Assembly: GCF_000718515.1 (NCBI RefSeq)
Contig: NZ_JNZS01000009.1
Span: 62,001 to 126,000, forward strand
Direction: 5' to 3'
Source of the DNA: Micromonospora parva
GTDB taxonomy: Bacteria > Actinomycetota > Actinomycetes > Mycobacteriales > Micromonosporaceae
Length of the DNA: 64,000 nucleotides
Below are positions 33,704 through 41,923 of the stretch, piece after piece (the first letter of the stretch is position 1; every line of letters starts with the position of its first letter). The notes under the pieces were generated by a model, which ran no database searches, was not told the DNA's origin, and saw nothing but the letters and a program-made list of their open reading frames with translations. Made by a program: the position numbers and the translations under genes.

Positions 33704-34612
33704 ATGACGACCTACGGACCTGCGGGTTCCGATCAGCCGGACGACCCGTACCAGCGCCCGCCCAGCGGGCCTGACAGCTCACCACCGGTCGACCCGACCG
33801 TGCCGCAGTGGAGCACCCCGCCGGCCTCCGACGATCCGACCCGGCAGCAGTGGAGCACCCCGCCGGCCTCCGACGACCCGACCCGGCAGCAGTGGGGTCC
33901 GCCGCCGGCCGACGCGGAGCCACCGACGGCACCCATGTGGGCGCCGCCGCCCACCAACCCGGGGCCGCAGTCCGACAATCCGGAGCCGCCGACCACTCCG
34001 ATGTGGGCGCCACCGCCGACCTCGGGCCCGGGTTACCCGCCGCCCGGGCCGTACCCTCCGCCGGGCCCATTCCCGCCGGCCGGCCCGACGCCCGGTCAGC
34101 CGGCCGGTCCGATACCGGGTCAGCCACCCGCCCCGTGGGGTCAGCAGCCGCCCGGCGGCTACGGGATGCCGCCCGCCGCGCCGACGAAGACCGGCCGCAA
34201 CGTCGCCCTCATCATCGCGGCGGTGGTGCTGCTGGTGCTCTGTCCGTGCCTCGGCCTGGCCGGTTGGGCGGTCTGGAAGGTGGCCGACGCTGGCAGCGAT
34301 GCGGCGCGTACCCCGTCGACGAGCGCTCCGGTCGTGCCACCCGCCCTGCCCAGCGACGCGCCGCCGTCAGCCGCGCCGTCTCCGGACGAGGAGTTCGCGC
34401 GGGGCGACTGCGTGGTGAACGACGGCAGCGAGGACGACGCGGAGCTCCGCAAGGTGCCGTGCGGCCCGAACACGTATCAGGTGCTGCTGCGCATTCCGGC
34501 GACCACCGACGGCGACCGGTGTGAGGTGCTCGCGCCTCAGGCGACAGCGAACTACGTGCACGACAACTCGGTCGACCTGTTCGACTACGTGCTCTGTCTG
34601 AAGAAGCGGTAG
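33704..34612 (+). CDS. Proline-rich single-pass membrane protein, paralogue
   Basis: A 302-residue paralogue of the preceding protein. The N-terminal 165 residues are low-complexity, with two exact copies of QWSTPPASDDPTRQ encoded by a near-exact 42-nt direct repeat, and PMWAPPPT repeated. The transmembrane helix is NVALIIAAVVLLVLCPCLGLAGW (about 167-190). The C-terminal domain (about 225-302) has the same Cys and aromatic pattern: GDCVVNDG, VPCGPNTYQVLLRI, CEVLAPQATANYV and DYVLCLKKR. It starts 23 nt after the first paralogue, so they form an operon. The function is unknown; the pair may form a complex. Confidence 0.65.
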   Translation: MTTYGPAGSDQPDDPYQRPPSGPDSSPPVDPTVPQWSTPPASDDPTRQQWSTPPASDDPTRQQWGPPPADAEPPTAPMWAPPPTNPGPQSDNPEPPTTPMWAPPPTSGPGYPPPGPYPPPGPFPPAGPTPGQPAGPIPGQPPAPWGQQPPGGYGMPPAAPTKTGRNVALIIAAVVLLVLCPCLGLAGWAVWKVADAGSDAARTPSTSAPVVPPALPSDAPPSAAPSPDEEFARGDCVVNDGSEDDAELRKVPCGPNTYQVLLRIPATTDGDRCEVLAPQATANYVHDNSVDLFDYVLCLKKR

Positions 34613-34645
34613 CTCCGAGCTGGGCGGCCGGTCCGCCGATTGGCA

Positions 34646-34687
34646 AAACTAGGGCTGTCTAGCGTCCACGCTAGACAGCCCTAGTTT
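34646..34687. terminator. Perfect 19-bp hairpin, A/T-rich stem
   Basis: AAACTAGGGCTGTCTAGCG and its exact complement flank the 4-nt loop TCCA, 34 nt after the stop of the proline-rich paralogue. It is a strong terminator candidate and is followed by GTTTGTTG. The sequence is far less G+C-rich than neighbouring DNA and contains repeated CTAG tetramers, so a recombination or transposon-end origin is possible. Confidence 0.6.
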
Positions 34688-34727
34688 GTTGTCGACGGTT
34701 CCGACACGCCGGTAGCCGCATCTATCC

Positions 34728-36011
34728 ATGTCTAGCCCCGCAGCTAGATGGCCCGATAATCTGCGATGCGTGGATCCGGTCCGCAACCCGTACGCGCCGG
34801 GCGCCGGCCAGCGCCCGCCCGAACTCGCCGGGCGGGGGCGGGAGCTGGACGTCTTCGACATCGTGCTGGAGCGCATCGCCCGCGGCCGACCCGAGCGCAG
34901 CCTGATGCTCACCGGGCTACGCGGCGTCGGCAAGACGGTCCTGCTCAACACCCTCCGGTCCCAGGCGATCAACCGGCTCTGGGGCAGCGGCAAGATCGAA
35001 GCTCGACCGGACCAGTCATTGCGCCGACCGGTCGCCGCCGCGCTGCACATGGCGGTGCGCGAGTTGGCCCCCCGCCACCGCGCACCGGACCGGATCGACG
35101 CGTTCCTCGGCGTCCTCAAGGCGTTCGCCCAGCGGTCCACCCCGACCGGCCGGGCCGGCGCCGCCACCAAGCTGCGCGACCGGTGGCAGCCCGGAATCGA
35201 CGTGCCGGCCGCCAGCGGTCGGGCCGACTCCGGCGACATCGAGATCGACCTGGTCGAGCTGTTCAGCGACGCTGCGGCGGTGGCCAGCGACGTGGGCACC
35301 GGTATCGCCATCTTCATCGACGAGATGCAGGATCTCGGCCCGGAGGACGTGTCGGCTCTCTGCGCCGCCTGCCACGAGCTGTCCCAGCTCGGCGCACCGC
35401 TGATCGTCGTCGGTGCCGGCCTTCCGCACCTGCCGGCAGTGCTCAGCGCCGCCAAGTCATACTCCGAACGGTTGTTCCGCTACCAGCGCATCGACCGGCT
35501 CGACCGGATCGCCGCCGACCAGGCGCTCTGCGCGCCCGCCGAGCGCGAGGAGGTCGAGTACGAGCAGAAGGCCCTCGACCTGCTCTACGAGAAGTCCGGC
35601 GGCTACCCCTACTTCGTCCAGGCGTACGGCAAGGCGACCTGGGACAACGCGCCGCGCTCGCCGATCACGGCCGCCGACGTGCGGGTCGCCGCACCCGAGG
35701 CGGAAGCTGAGCTGGCGGTCGGGTTCTTCGGGTCCCGGTTCGAACGGGCCACCCCCGCCGAACGTGAGTACATGCGGGCGATGGCCACGTTGTCCGCGGT
35801 GGAGGGCGAGCCCGGCGCGGTGGTCCGCGACGACATGGACGCCGCGGTGCCCACCGCGGAGATCGCCCGAGCCCTCGGCCGCAAGCCGGCCAGCCTCTCC
35901 CCGGCCCGGGACGCGCTGATCAAGAAGGGGTTGATTTACTCCGGTGAGCGGGGCACCGTCGCCTTCACGGTCCCGCACTTCGGCCGGTACCTGCGGACGC
36001 AGCCGGCCTGA
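34728..36011 (+). CDS. AAA ATPase (Orc1/Cdc6-like P-loop protein)
   Basis: A 427-residue P-loop ATPase. After a short leader comes NPYAPGAGQRPPELAGRGRE, the typical N-terminal box of this family (also found in archaeal ATPase/AAA-16 proteins). Walker A is GLRGVGKTVLLN (about 63-74), Walker B is IAIFIDEMQDL (about 195-205) and sensor 1 is PLIVVGAGLPHL. A winged-helix-like region follows at the C terminus (TAEIARALGRKPASLSPARD). The role is unknown; fold relatives are DNA-associated. The first 14 codons have poor codon bias, so GTG at 34770 (VDPVRNPYAPG) could be the true start. Confidence 0.7.
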   Translation: MSSPAARWPDNLRCVDPVRNPYAPGAGQRPPELAGRGRELDVFDIVLERIARGRPERSLMLTGLRGVGKTVLLNTLRSQAINRLWGSGKIEARPDQSLRRPVAAALHMAVRELAPRHRAPDRIDAFLGVLKAFAQRSTPTGRAGAATKLRDRWQPGIDVPAASGRADSGDIEIDLVELFSDAAAVASDVGTGIAIFIDEMQDLGPEDVSALCAACHELSQLGAPLIVVGAGLPHLPAVLSAAKSYSERLFRYQRIDRLDRIAADQALCAPAEREEVEYEQKALDLLYEKSGGYPYFVQAYGKATWDNAPRSPITAADVRVAAPEAEAELAVGFFGSRFERATPAEREYMRAMATLSAVEGEPGAVVRDDMDAAVPTAEIARALGRKPASLSPARDALIKKGLIYSGERGTVAFTVPHFGRYLRTQPA

Positions 36012-36024
36012 CGCGTCGGCCCGG

Positions 36025-36573
36025 TCAGACCTTCGACCAGGGCGCCGGAAAGAGCACCTCGCCGCGCGGCGGAGGGCCTTCCTCGCTGGTGGACGGCGGC
36101 AGCACCAACGCCTGCCACGGCTCACCGAGGCCCGCCCACGGACCGGTCAGGCCCAGCTCACTCGCCGGGCCGAACCCGAACCGGCGGTAGAAGGCCGGCG
36201 CGCCGAGGACGACGACGAGTCGCTCACCCAACTCGGTGGACGCGTCCAGTGCGGCCTGCACGACCGCTGTGCCGTGCCCGACACGTTGCCGGTGCGGCGC
36301 GACCGCCACCGGGCCGAGCGCCAGCACGGGCACGTCGGCGCCTCGCTCCGGCCGCAGACGCACCCGGGTGAGCAGCGCGTAACCGACCACCTCACCGCCG
36401 TACTCGGCGACCATGGCCAGCTCCGGCAACCAGGCGGGGGTGTCGCGCAGCTCGTCCACCAGGCTGACCTCCGGCGGCGTCGTCACGTCCGGGCGGGCGA
36501 AGGCCGCGGCCAGCACGCGGCGCACCGAGCCGGCGTCGGCCGGGTCCTCGGGGCGTAGCCGCAGCGTGGTCAC
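36025..36573 (-). CDS. GNAT family N-acetyltransferase
   Basis: A 182-residue GNAT protein. The acetyl-CoA motif is LGPVAVAPHRQRVGHGTAVV (about 86-105), the substrate strands are LAMVAEYGGEVVGYALLTRV and LVVVLGAPAFYRRFGFGPA. The FYRRFGFGPA segment is shared by YhbS-type acyltransferases. The acceptor substrate is unknown. GTG at 36573 (VTTLRLRPED) gives the natural family start. It ends 13 nt from the convergent AAA ATPase stop. Confidence 0.8.
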   Translation of the reverse strand: MTTLRLRPEDPADAGSVRRVLAAAFARPDVTTPPEVSLVDELRDTPAWLPELAMVAEYGGEVVGYALLTRVRLRPERGADVPVLALGPVAVAPHRQRVGHGTAVVQAALDASTELGERLVVVLGAPAFYRRFGFGPASELGLTGPWAGLGEPWQALVLPPSTSEEGPPPRGEVLFPAPWSKV

Positions 36574-36706
36574 CCGCGCGACGTTACCCGTCGGTGCCCG
36601 TCCATCCGTGACTGTCGCTCGATTCGGCGTGGCGTACGTGCACGAACACCAATCCGATCCTGCGGTTGCCCGGGTAGCAAACGCCGCGACGGGGTATGAC
36701 TGATCC

Positions 36707-37252
36707 ATGACGCCCGTACGCTCCCTCGCCCGCGCCATGCTGAGCGGCATCTTCGTGGTCAGCGGGTATCGCAACTTCCGTGCTCCCGGCCGGCTGTCGG
36801 CCGCCGCCAAACCCGTGACCGACAAGGTCGCACCGATGCTGAAGAAGGCGCACCCGAGCTTCCCCACCGAGACCGAGACGTTGATCCGACTCAACGCCGC
36901 CGTGCAGGTCAGCGCCGGGTTGATGCTGGCCACCGGCCGGTTCAGCCGACCCGCGGCGCTGGTCCTCGCCGGCACGCTGGTGCCGGTGACCGTCGCCGGG
37001 CATCCCTTCTGGAAGAACGACGACCCGATCGCCAAGAACAACAACCAGATCCACGTCCTGAAGAACATCGGGCTCCTCGGCGGTCTGCTGCTCGCCGCGG
37101 CGGACACCGGCGGCAAGCCGGGGCTGCGGTGGCGGACGGGCCATCGCATCGGCCACTCTCGACGTTCCGTGCAACGCGCCGTCCGGACCGCCCGACGCGA
37201 GGCCCGAATCGCCGTCCGCTCCGCCTCCACCGCACGTCGGCTCCCCGGCTGA
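36707..37252 (+). CDS. DoxX family membrane protein
   Basis: A 181-residue membrane protein with about four helices, starting with LARAMLSGIFVVSGYRNFR, where the early Arg and the GYRNFR loop are family marks. Helices LNAAVQVSAGLMLATG, PAALVLAGTLVPVTVAGHPFW and NIGLLGGLLLAAADTGG follow. DoxX/SURF4-like proteins have quinol-linked or thiol-related roles in some bacteria, but their actinobacterial function is unknown. The C-terminal tail (about 135-181) is strongly basic and cytoplasmic. ATG at 36707 is used. It has its own promoter, divergent from GNAT. Confidence 0.75.
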   Translation: MTPVRSLARAMLSGIFVVSGYRNFRAPGRLSAAAKPVTDKVAPMLKKAHPSFPTETETLIRLNAAVQVSAGLMLATGRFSRPAALVLAGTLVPVTVAGHPFWKNDDPIAKNNNQIHVLKNIGLLGGLLLAAADTGGKPGLRWRTGHRIGHSRRSVQRAVRTARREARIAVRSASTARRLPG

Positions 37253-37467
37253 CCTGCGTCGATCCGTCTCGGTCTCACCCCCACCCCCCGCTAAGGGCAC
37301 GAATTACCTGAACCACCCGGTAGGCGTTAACGCGGTGGAAATGTCAAAAACATGTGTGGGATCGGACACGGTCGCATAACGCGGGAGGCACTGACGTGAG
37401 GCGCCGTTCTAGGCTCCGTGCAGGACCTGGACGGATAGGACAACCTTGGTACGGGGGTGGCCACGCC

Positions 37468-38934
37468 ATGCCGACGGATGTCGGTAGACGGGCGGACCGC
37501 CTCGCCCCAATCCAACGGGTGACGCGCGGGATCGACCGCGTGACGCGCGGGATCGATCGTAGGAACGTCGTACGGGGTGCCATCGTGGCCGCCGTCGCCT
37601 ATGCCGCATGGCTCGCCATCGGCGCTTTCGGGCGACCGTACAACTTCTTCGACATGAAGATCTACCACGGTGCCGTGGTGTGGTGGGCGAGCGGTCACGA
37701 GCTCTACGAGTTCATCGCGCCCGAAACCACGCTCGGGTTCACCTACCCACCCTTCGCCGGGCTGGTCATGTTGCCGATGGCGCAGCTGCCGATCGACGCG
37801 GCCGGCCTGGTCAACGCCGCCGCCAGCATCGCCGCGTTGGCGCTGGTGCTGGCCGGGCTGCTCCGACCCATCGTGGACCGGCTGGGGTGGCCACTGTGGT
37901 TCACGGTGGCCGTGGCGGTGCCGCTCGCGGTCGCCATCGAGCCGGGCCGGGAGACGCTCGGGTACGGCCAGGTCAACATCCTGCTGTTCGCCCTGATCAT
38001 GGCTGACCTGATCGGCCTTCGCTGGCGGTCCCGCCGGGGCACCCACTACGCCGCCACCGACGGCCCGCTGCTGCGCTTCGTCTACGGCGGGGCCTGGGCC
38101 GGGGCCGGGATCGGCCTCGCCACCGCTGTCAAGCTCACCCCGGCGCTGTTCATCGCCTACCTGCTGATCACCCGTCAGTGGCGGGTGGCGGCCACCGCCA
38201 TCGGCACCACAATCGGCGTGACGCTGGGGACCTTCGCGATCGTCGGCGACGAGTCACGGACCTACTTCGGCAGCGTGCTGTGGCAGACCGAACGGGTCGG
38301 CGCGGCGGACATGACGCCCAACCAGTCCCTCGCCGGTCTGCTCGCCCGGCTGTACGACTCGATCGAGACCCCGGGGCTGTTGTGGCTCGCCTTCTCGGTG
38401 CTGGTCCTGGCGCTGGGCCTGTCCCGGGCCGCGAGTTCCCGCGCCGACGGTGACGAGCTGACCGCCTTCACGCTGGTCGGTCTCACCGCGAACGTGATCA
38501 GCCCGATCTCCTGGACGCACCACCTGGTCTGGGTGATCCCGGCGATCATCGTGCTGGCCGACGCCGCTGTGCGTCGCCGCGAGGCGAGCCGGGGGACACC
38601 GCAGCGCACCGGTCAGGGGCCGGTCTTCGGCGGGCTCCCCGGGGTCAACGGGCTCCGCCCGCCGATCTGGTACCCGACGCTGACCGGGCTGCGCCACGGC
38701 GTCGCCGCGATCGGGCTCTACCTGCTCTTCCTGATCTCGCCGATCTGGCCGTACGAACACCAACTGCCGGAGATGTCGCACTACCAGGACGGTCTGTTCG
38801 GCGCGCTGATGGAGAACTCGCTCGCGCTCGCCCTGATCGTGCTGGTCGCCGCGCTGCCCTGGCGACCGGGTGCGGAGCCCGCGTTCTACGGCGACCGGCT
38901 GTCCAGGGCCGTGGCGGTCAACGGTCACCGCTGA
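37468..38934 (+). CDS. Glycosyltransferase family 87 protein
   Basis: A 488-residue polytopic membrane enzyme of the GT87 (GT-C fold) polyprenyl-phosphate-mannose mannosyltransferase type. The acidic loop after the first helix has FFDMKIYHGAVVWWASG, where the Asp is the expected catalytic or metal residue, followed by TYPPFAGLVMLP, a conserved family segment. Later signatures: GQVNILLFALIMADL, TAVKLTPALFIAYLL and ISWTHHLVWVIPAI. About ten helices. It would add mannose-type sugars outside the membrane. The N terminus carries a tandem duplication of VTRGIDR. ATG at 37468 is used; a GTG at 37396 with a good GGGAGG site is an alternative but its codons look non-coding. Confidence 0.82.
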   Translation: MPTDVGRRADRLAPIQRVTRGIDRVTRGIDRRNVVRGAIVAAVAYAAWLAIGAFGRPYNFFDMKIYHGAVVWWASGHELYEFIAPETTLGFTYPPFAGLVMLPMAQLPIDAAGLVNAAASIAALALVLAGLLRPIVDRLGWPLWFTVAVAVPLAVAIEPGRETLGYGQVNILLFALIMADLIGLRWRSRRGTHYAATDGPLLRFVYGGAWAGAGIGLATAVKLTPALFIAYLLITRQWRVAATAIGTTIGVTLGTFAIVGDESRTYFGSVLWQTERVGAADMTPNQSLAGLLARLYDSIETPGLLWLAFSVLVLALGLSRAASSRADGDELTAFTLVGLTANVISPISWTHHLVWVIPAIIVLADAAVRRREASRGTPQRTGQGPVFGGLPGVNGLRPPIWYPTLTGLRHGVAAIGLYLLFLISPIWPYEHQLPEMSHYQDGLFGALMENSLALALIVLVAALPWRPGAEPAFYGDRLSRAVAVNGHR

Positions 38935-38954
38935 CGGGTGGGGCAGGTGACCCG

Positions 38955-39383
38955 TCAGGGGCAGTTGACCCATTCCTCGGTGCCGTCGGTGAAGACCTGC
39001 CGCTTCCAGATCGGCAGTCGCGCCTTGACCTCGTCGACCAGCCGGGCGCAGGCCGCGAAGGCCGCCGCCCGGTGCGCGGTGCTCACCGCGGCGACCAGCG
39101 CCACGTCACCGATCGCCAGGGGGCCGACCCGGTGCGAGACCGCCACCGCGTAGACGTCGGGCTCCGCGGCGATCTCGGCGGCCACCTCGCGCAGCACCTG
39201 CTCGGCGCTCGGGTGCCCCTCGTACTCCAGGCTGGTGACCTGGCGGCCGTGGTCGTGGTCGCGGACCACGCCCTGGAAGGACACCACCGCGCCGGCCCGC
39301 CGGTCGGCGACCGCGGCCTCGTGTGCGGCCAGGTCGAGTGGCCGGTCGGTGACCTCGCCGAAGGTGACAGCTGGTGCGGTCAC
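38955..39383 (-). CDS. moaE: Molybdopterin synthase catalytic subunit MoaE
   Basis: A 142-residue MoaE, which with MoaD inserts two sulfurs into cPMP to give molybdopterin. Motifs: GAVVSFQGVVRDHDHGRQV, LEYEGHPSAEQVLREVA, AVSHRVGPLAIGDVALVAAV and the C-terminal KARLPIWKRQVFTDGTEEW with the catalytic Lys residues. The GTG start overlaps the stop codon of moeA by 4 nt, so it is the last gene of a coupled operon. It ends 20 nt from the convergent GT87 gene. Confidence 0.92.
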   Translation of the reverse strand: MTAPAVTFGEVTDRPLDLAAHEAAVADRRAGAVVSFQGVVRDHDHGRQVTSLEYEGHPSAEQVLREVAAEIAAEPDVYAVAVSHRVGPLAIGDVALVAAVSTAHRAAAFAACARLVDEVKARLPIWKRQVFTDGTEEWVNCP

Positions 39384-40636
39384 GACGCACGCTCCCCGGG
39401 AAACAACGGCAGTGGCACGATCGGCACCCGGTCGCCCGGCGCGCCGCTGGTGCCGGGGCGGATGACGGCGAACCCGTCCGCGCCGGCCACGCCCCGCAGC
39501 ATCGCCGAGCCGACGTGGCGGACCGGGGACGCCACCCCGGCGGCCCGGTCCAGTCGGACCAGCGCCAGGTGGGTGTGGTCACCGCGGCCGGGCACCGCCT
39601 CGGCCAACGTGGCCTGCGGCAACACCGGCATCGACCGGCCCTGGAGGCCGGCGAGCAGCGGGGCGACCAGCGACACCAGCGCGACGATCGCGGACTGCGG
39701 GTTGCCCGGCAGCCCGGCCACGAACCGGGCACGCCCGTCGGGGCCGGTCAGCCGGGCCAGCAGCATCGGGAAGCCGGGGCGGACCGCCACCGTGTTGACC
39801 ACGTAGTCGGCGCCGAGCGCCTCCAGGGTCGGGTGCAGGTGGTCGACCGGACCGTTCATCGTGCCGCCGGTGGTGCAGACCAGATCGGCGTTCGTCAGCG
39901 CCGAGCGCAGCGCCGCCACGTGCGCGGGCAGCGTGTCGGCCACCGGGCCGACCACGTCGGACGGGCGGACCTGGCAGCCGTAACGCCGCAGCCATGCCGG
40001 CACCGAGGGGCCCAGCGCGTCGCGGACCCGACCGGCCGCGGGCGGGCCCGCTGTCAGCAGCTCGTCGCCGAAGACCAGCAGCGCGGCACGCGGCGCCCGT
40101 CGAACCCGCAGCGTGTCGTGCCCGCAGGTGGCCGCCAGGCCGATCACCGCCGGATCGACCGGCGTGCCGGCCGGCAGCAACACCTCATCGGCGTACGCCT
40201 CCTCGCCGGGTTTGCGCCACTCGGGCGTGCTCCGGGGAACGCCGCTGACCAGGCCGTCAGCAACTTTCGACTCTTCCACGCGCAGCACCGCGGTGGCCCC
40301 CTCGGGCACCATCGCACCGGTCGCGATCTCGACGGTCGTGTCGTCCTCGGTGAGCGGCGCGGGGGTGCTGCCGGCCAGGACCCGCCCGACGACGCGCCAC
40401 GGACCACTGCCGCGCACCGCCCAGCCATCCACGCTGGAGGTCGGGAACGCCGGCAGGTCGGTGCGGGTGGTCAACGGCTCGGCCAGGGTCGACCCGTCGG
40501 TGTCGACGAGTGGTCGGGCGACGGTGGGCAACGCGGCGGCCAGGCCGACCGCGTAGACCCGCGAACGCGCTTCCTCCCACCCGGCAGGCGGGGGTGCGCT
40601 GACCCGATCCGCGTTGGGTGCGGTTTCCGTGCTCAC
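39380..40636 (-). CDS. moeA: Molybdopterin molybdotransferase MoeA
   Basis: A 418-residue MoeA (Glp), which inserts molybdate into adenylylated molybdopterin. Domain signatures: LPAFPTSSVDGWAVRG near residue 62-77, EIATGAMVPEGATAVLRVEE (about 103-122), TGGTMNGPVDHL in the MPT-binding domain, FVAGLPGNPQSAIVALVSLV near 315-334 and a C-terminal beta barrel with FAVIRPGTSG. The usual G-G-T-S/V-x-x-G pattern is altered to GGTMNG, so substrate contacts may differ slightly. It overlaps moaE by 4 nt and follows mogA by 67 nt. Confidence 0.9.
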   Translation of the reverse strand: MSTETAPNADRVSAPPPAGWEEARSRVYAVGLAAALPTVARPLVDTDGSTLAEPLTTRTDLPAFPTSSVDGWAVRGSGPWRVVGRVLAGSTPAPLTEDDTTVEIATGAMVPEGATAVLRVEESKVADGLVSGVPRSTPEWRKPGEEAYADEVLLPAGTPVDPAVIGLAATCGHDTLRVRRAPRAALLVFGDELLTAGPPAAGRVRDALGPSVPAWLRRYGCQVRPSDVVGPVADTLPAHVAALRSALTNADLVCTTGGTMNGPVDHLHPTLEALGADYVVNTVAVRPGFPMLLARLTGPDGRARFVAGLPGNPQSAIVALVSLVAPLLAGLQGRSMPVLPQATLAEAVPGRGDHTHLALVRLDRAAGVASPVRHVGSAMLRGVAGADGFAVIRPGTSGAPGDRVPIVPLPLFPGERAS

Positions 40637-40703
40637 CGACCGAGCCTATCGGCACGGACCGACACCCGTCCGGGCCTGGCGTGCACCAGGCGGCCCAAGC
40701 GGT

Positions 40704-41174
40704 TCAGTGGTCCCCGCCGCGAAGCTGGTCGACGGTGTGCCCGAGGATCGGCCCGAGAACGGCCAGGCCGTCCCGGGCGCCACCGGTCGAGCCGGGCAGG
40801 TTGACCACCAGCATCCGACCGGCGACCCCGGCCAGGCCCCGGGACAGCACCGACGTCGGCACCCGGTCACGGCTGTGCGCGCGGATCGCCTCGGCGATGC
40901 CGGGCACCTCGTAATCCAGCAGGCCCCGGGTCACGTCCGGCGTCCGGTCCGACGGGGTCACTCCGGTGCCACCACTGGTCACCACCACGTCGACACCGTC
41001 GGCGCGGGCGGCCCGCAGGGCCTCGCCGACCGGCTCACCGTCGGGCACCACCACCGGATCGTCGACCTGGCAGCCCAGCTCGCGCAGCCCGGCGACGAGC
41101 AGCGGACCGCTGGTGTCGGCGTAGACACCGGCCGCTGCCCGATTGGAAGCGACGATCACCCGGGCCCGGATCAC
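40704..41174 (-). CDS. mogA: Molybdenum cofactor biosynthesis protein MogA/MoaB
   Basis: A 156-residue molybdopterin adenylyltransferase-type protein (MogA/MoaB). The fold starts RARVIVASNRAAAGVYADTS. The hallmark motif is TSGGTGVTPSDRTPDVTR (about 72-89), and the nucleotide-binding strand is MLVVNLPGSTGGARDGL. It adenylylates molybdopterin before MoeA inserts the metal. GTG at 41174 overlaps the TGA of moaC by 4 nt. The position between moaC and moeA supports operon transcription from upstream of moaC. Confidence 0.87.
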   Translation of the reverse strand: MIRARVIVASNRAAAGVYADTSGPLLVAGLRELGCQVDDPVVVPDGEPVGEALRAARADGVDVVVTSGGTGVTPSDRTPDVTRGLLDYEVPGIAEAIRAHSRDRVPTSVLSRGLAGVAGRMLVVNLPGSTGGARDGLAVLGPILGHTVDQLRGGDH

Positions 41175-41662
41175 TGTCGGTCCTCCGGACGAACCCACTC
41201 GCCGGTCTTGCCGCCCTCCTTGCGCAGCACCCGGACCGCCTCCACCGAGGCCGCCGGGTCAACCGCTTTGACCATGTCGACCAGGGCGAGACCGGCGACG
41301 GCCACGGCCGTCAGGGCCTCCATCTCCACCCCCGTCCGGTCTGCCGTGCGGGCAGTGGCCGTGATCTCCACGGTGTCGGTGGTCAGCCGCAGGTCGACGG
41401 TGACGCCGTGCAGGGCGATCGGGTGGCACAGCGGGATCAGATCCGGAGTGCGCTTGGCCCCCATGATCCCGGCCAGCCGTCCGACGGCGAGCGCGTCACC
41501 CTTGGGCAGACCGTCGCGATGCAACAGATCGATGACCTCGGGTGTCGTCCGCAGACGGCCGGCCGCGACGGCCAACCGGCCCGTCACCGCCTTGGCGGAG
41601 ACATCGACCATGCGGGCCGCGCCGGCGCGATCGACGTGGCTGAGCTGCGCGGGTTCGGTCAC
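41171..41662 (-). CDS. moaC: Cyclic pyranopterin monophosphate synthase MoaC
   Basis: A 163-residue MoaC, which converts the MoaA product to cPMP. Motifs: the N-terminal HVDRAGAARMVDVSAKAVT, GAKRTPDLIPLCHPIAL with the conserved CHP, VEMEALTAVAVAGLALVDMVKA, and the catalytic-loop KEGGKTGEW near the C terminus. It is the first gene of moaC-mogA-moeA-moaE on the minus strand, so the promoter should lie in 41663-41923. That 261-nt gap has G+C-rich DNA, and near 41888-41905 two direct copies of CGATAAGA, but no obvious riboswitch. Confidence 0.92.
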   Translation of the reverse strand: MTEPAQLSHVDRAGAARMVDVSAKAVTGRLAVAAGRLRTTPEVIDLLHRDGLPKGDALAVGRLAGIMGAKRTPDLIPLCHPIALHGVTVDLRLTTDTVEITATARTADRTGVEMEALTAVAVAGLALVDMVKAVDPAASVEAVRVLRKEGGKTGEWVRPEDRQ

Positions 41663-41923
41663 GGGCGTGAGCCTATCGGTGCGGTACGACGGTGGTCGGA
41701 AGGAGCGACGTCACGCTGACGATCGCACCGGGTGCTGACGGCGCAACGGCCCCGACGCCGCCCCTTCCTGACCGACCCGCCGCCGAGGTCGCTGGGGGAC
41801 CTGGCAGCGGGTGCGTGTCGGCGACCCGGTTCTGCCCAGGAGCAGAACCTCCCCCGTTCGCCGATACGGCCACGAAGTTACCGGGCCCGGCGATAAGAAA
41901 TCGATAAGAGACGTTAGACCTGG

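Noticed and set aside
37396..37467. Upstream GTG start for the GT87 gene
   Set aside because: Although GGGAGG is well placed before it, the following 24 codons have non-coding third-position composition.
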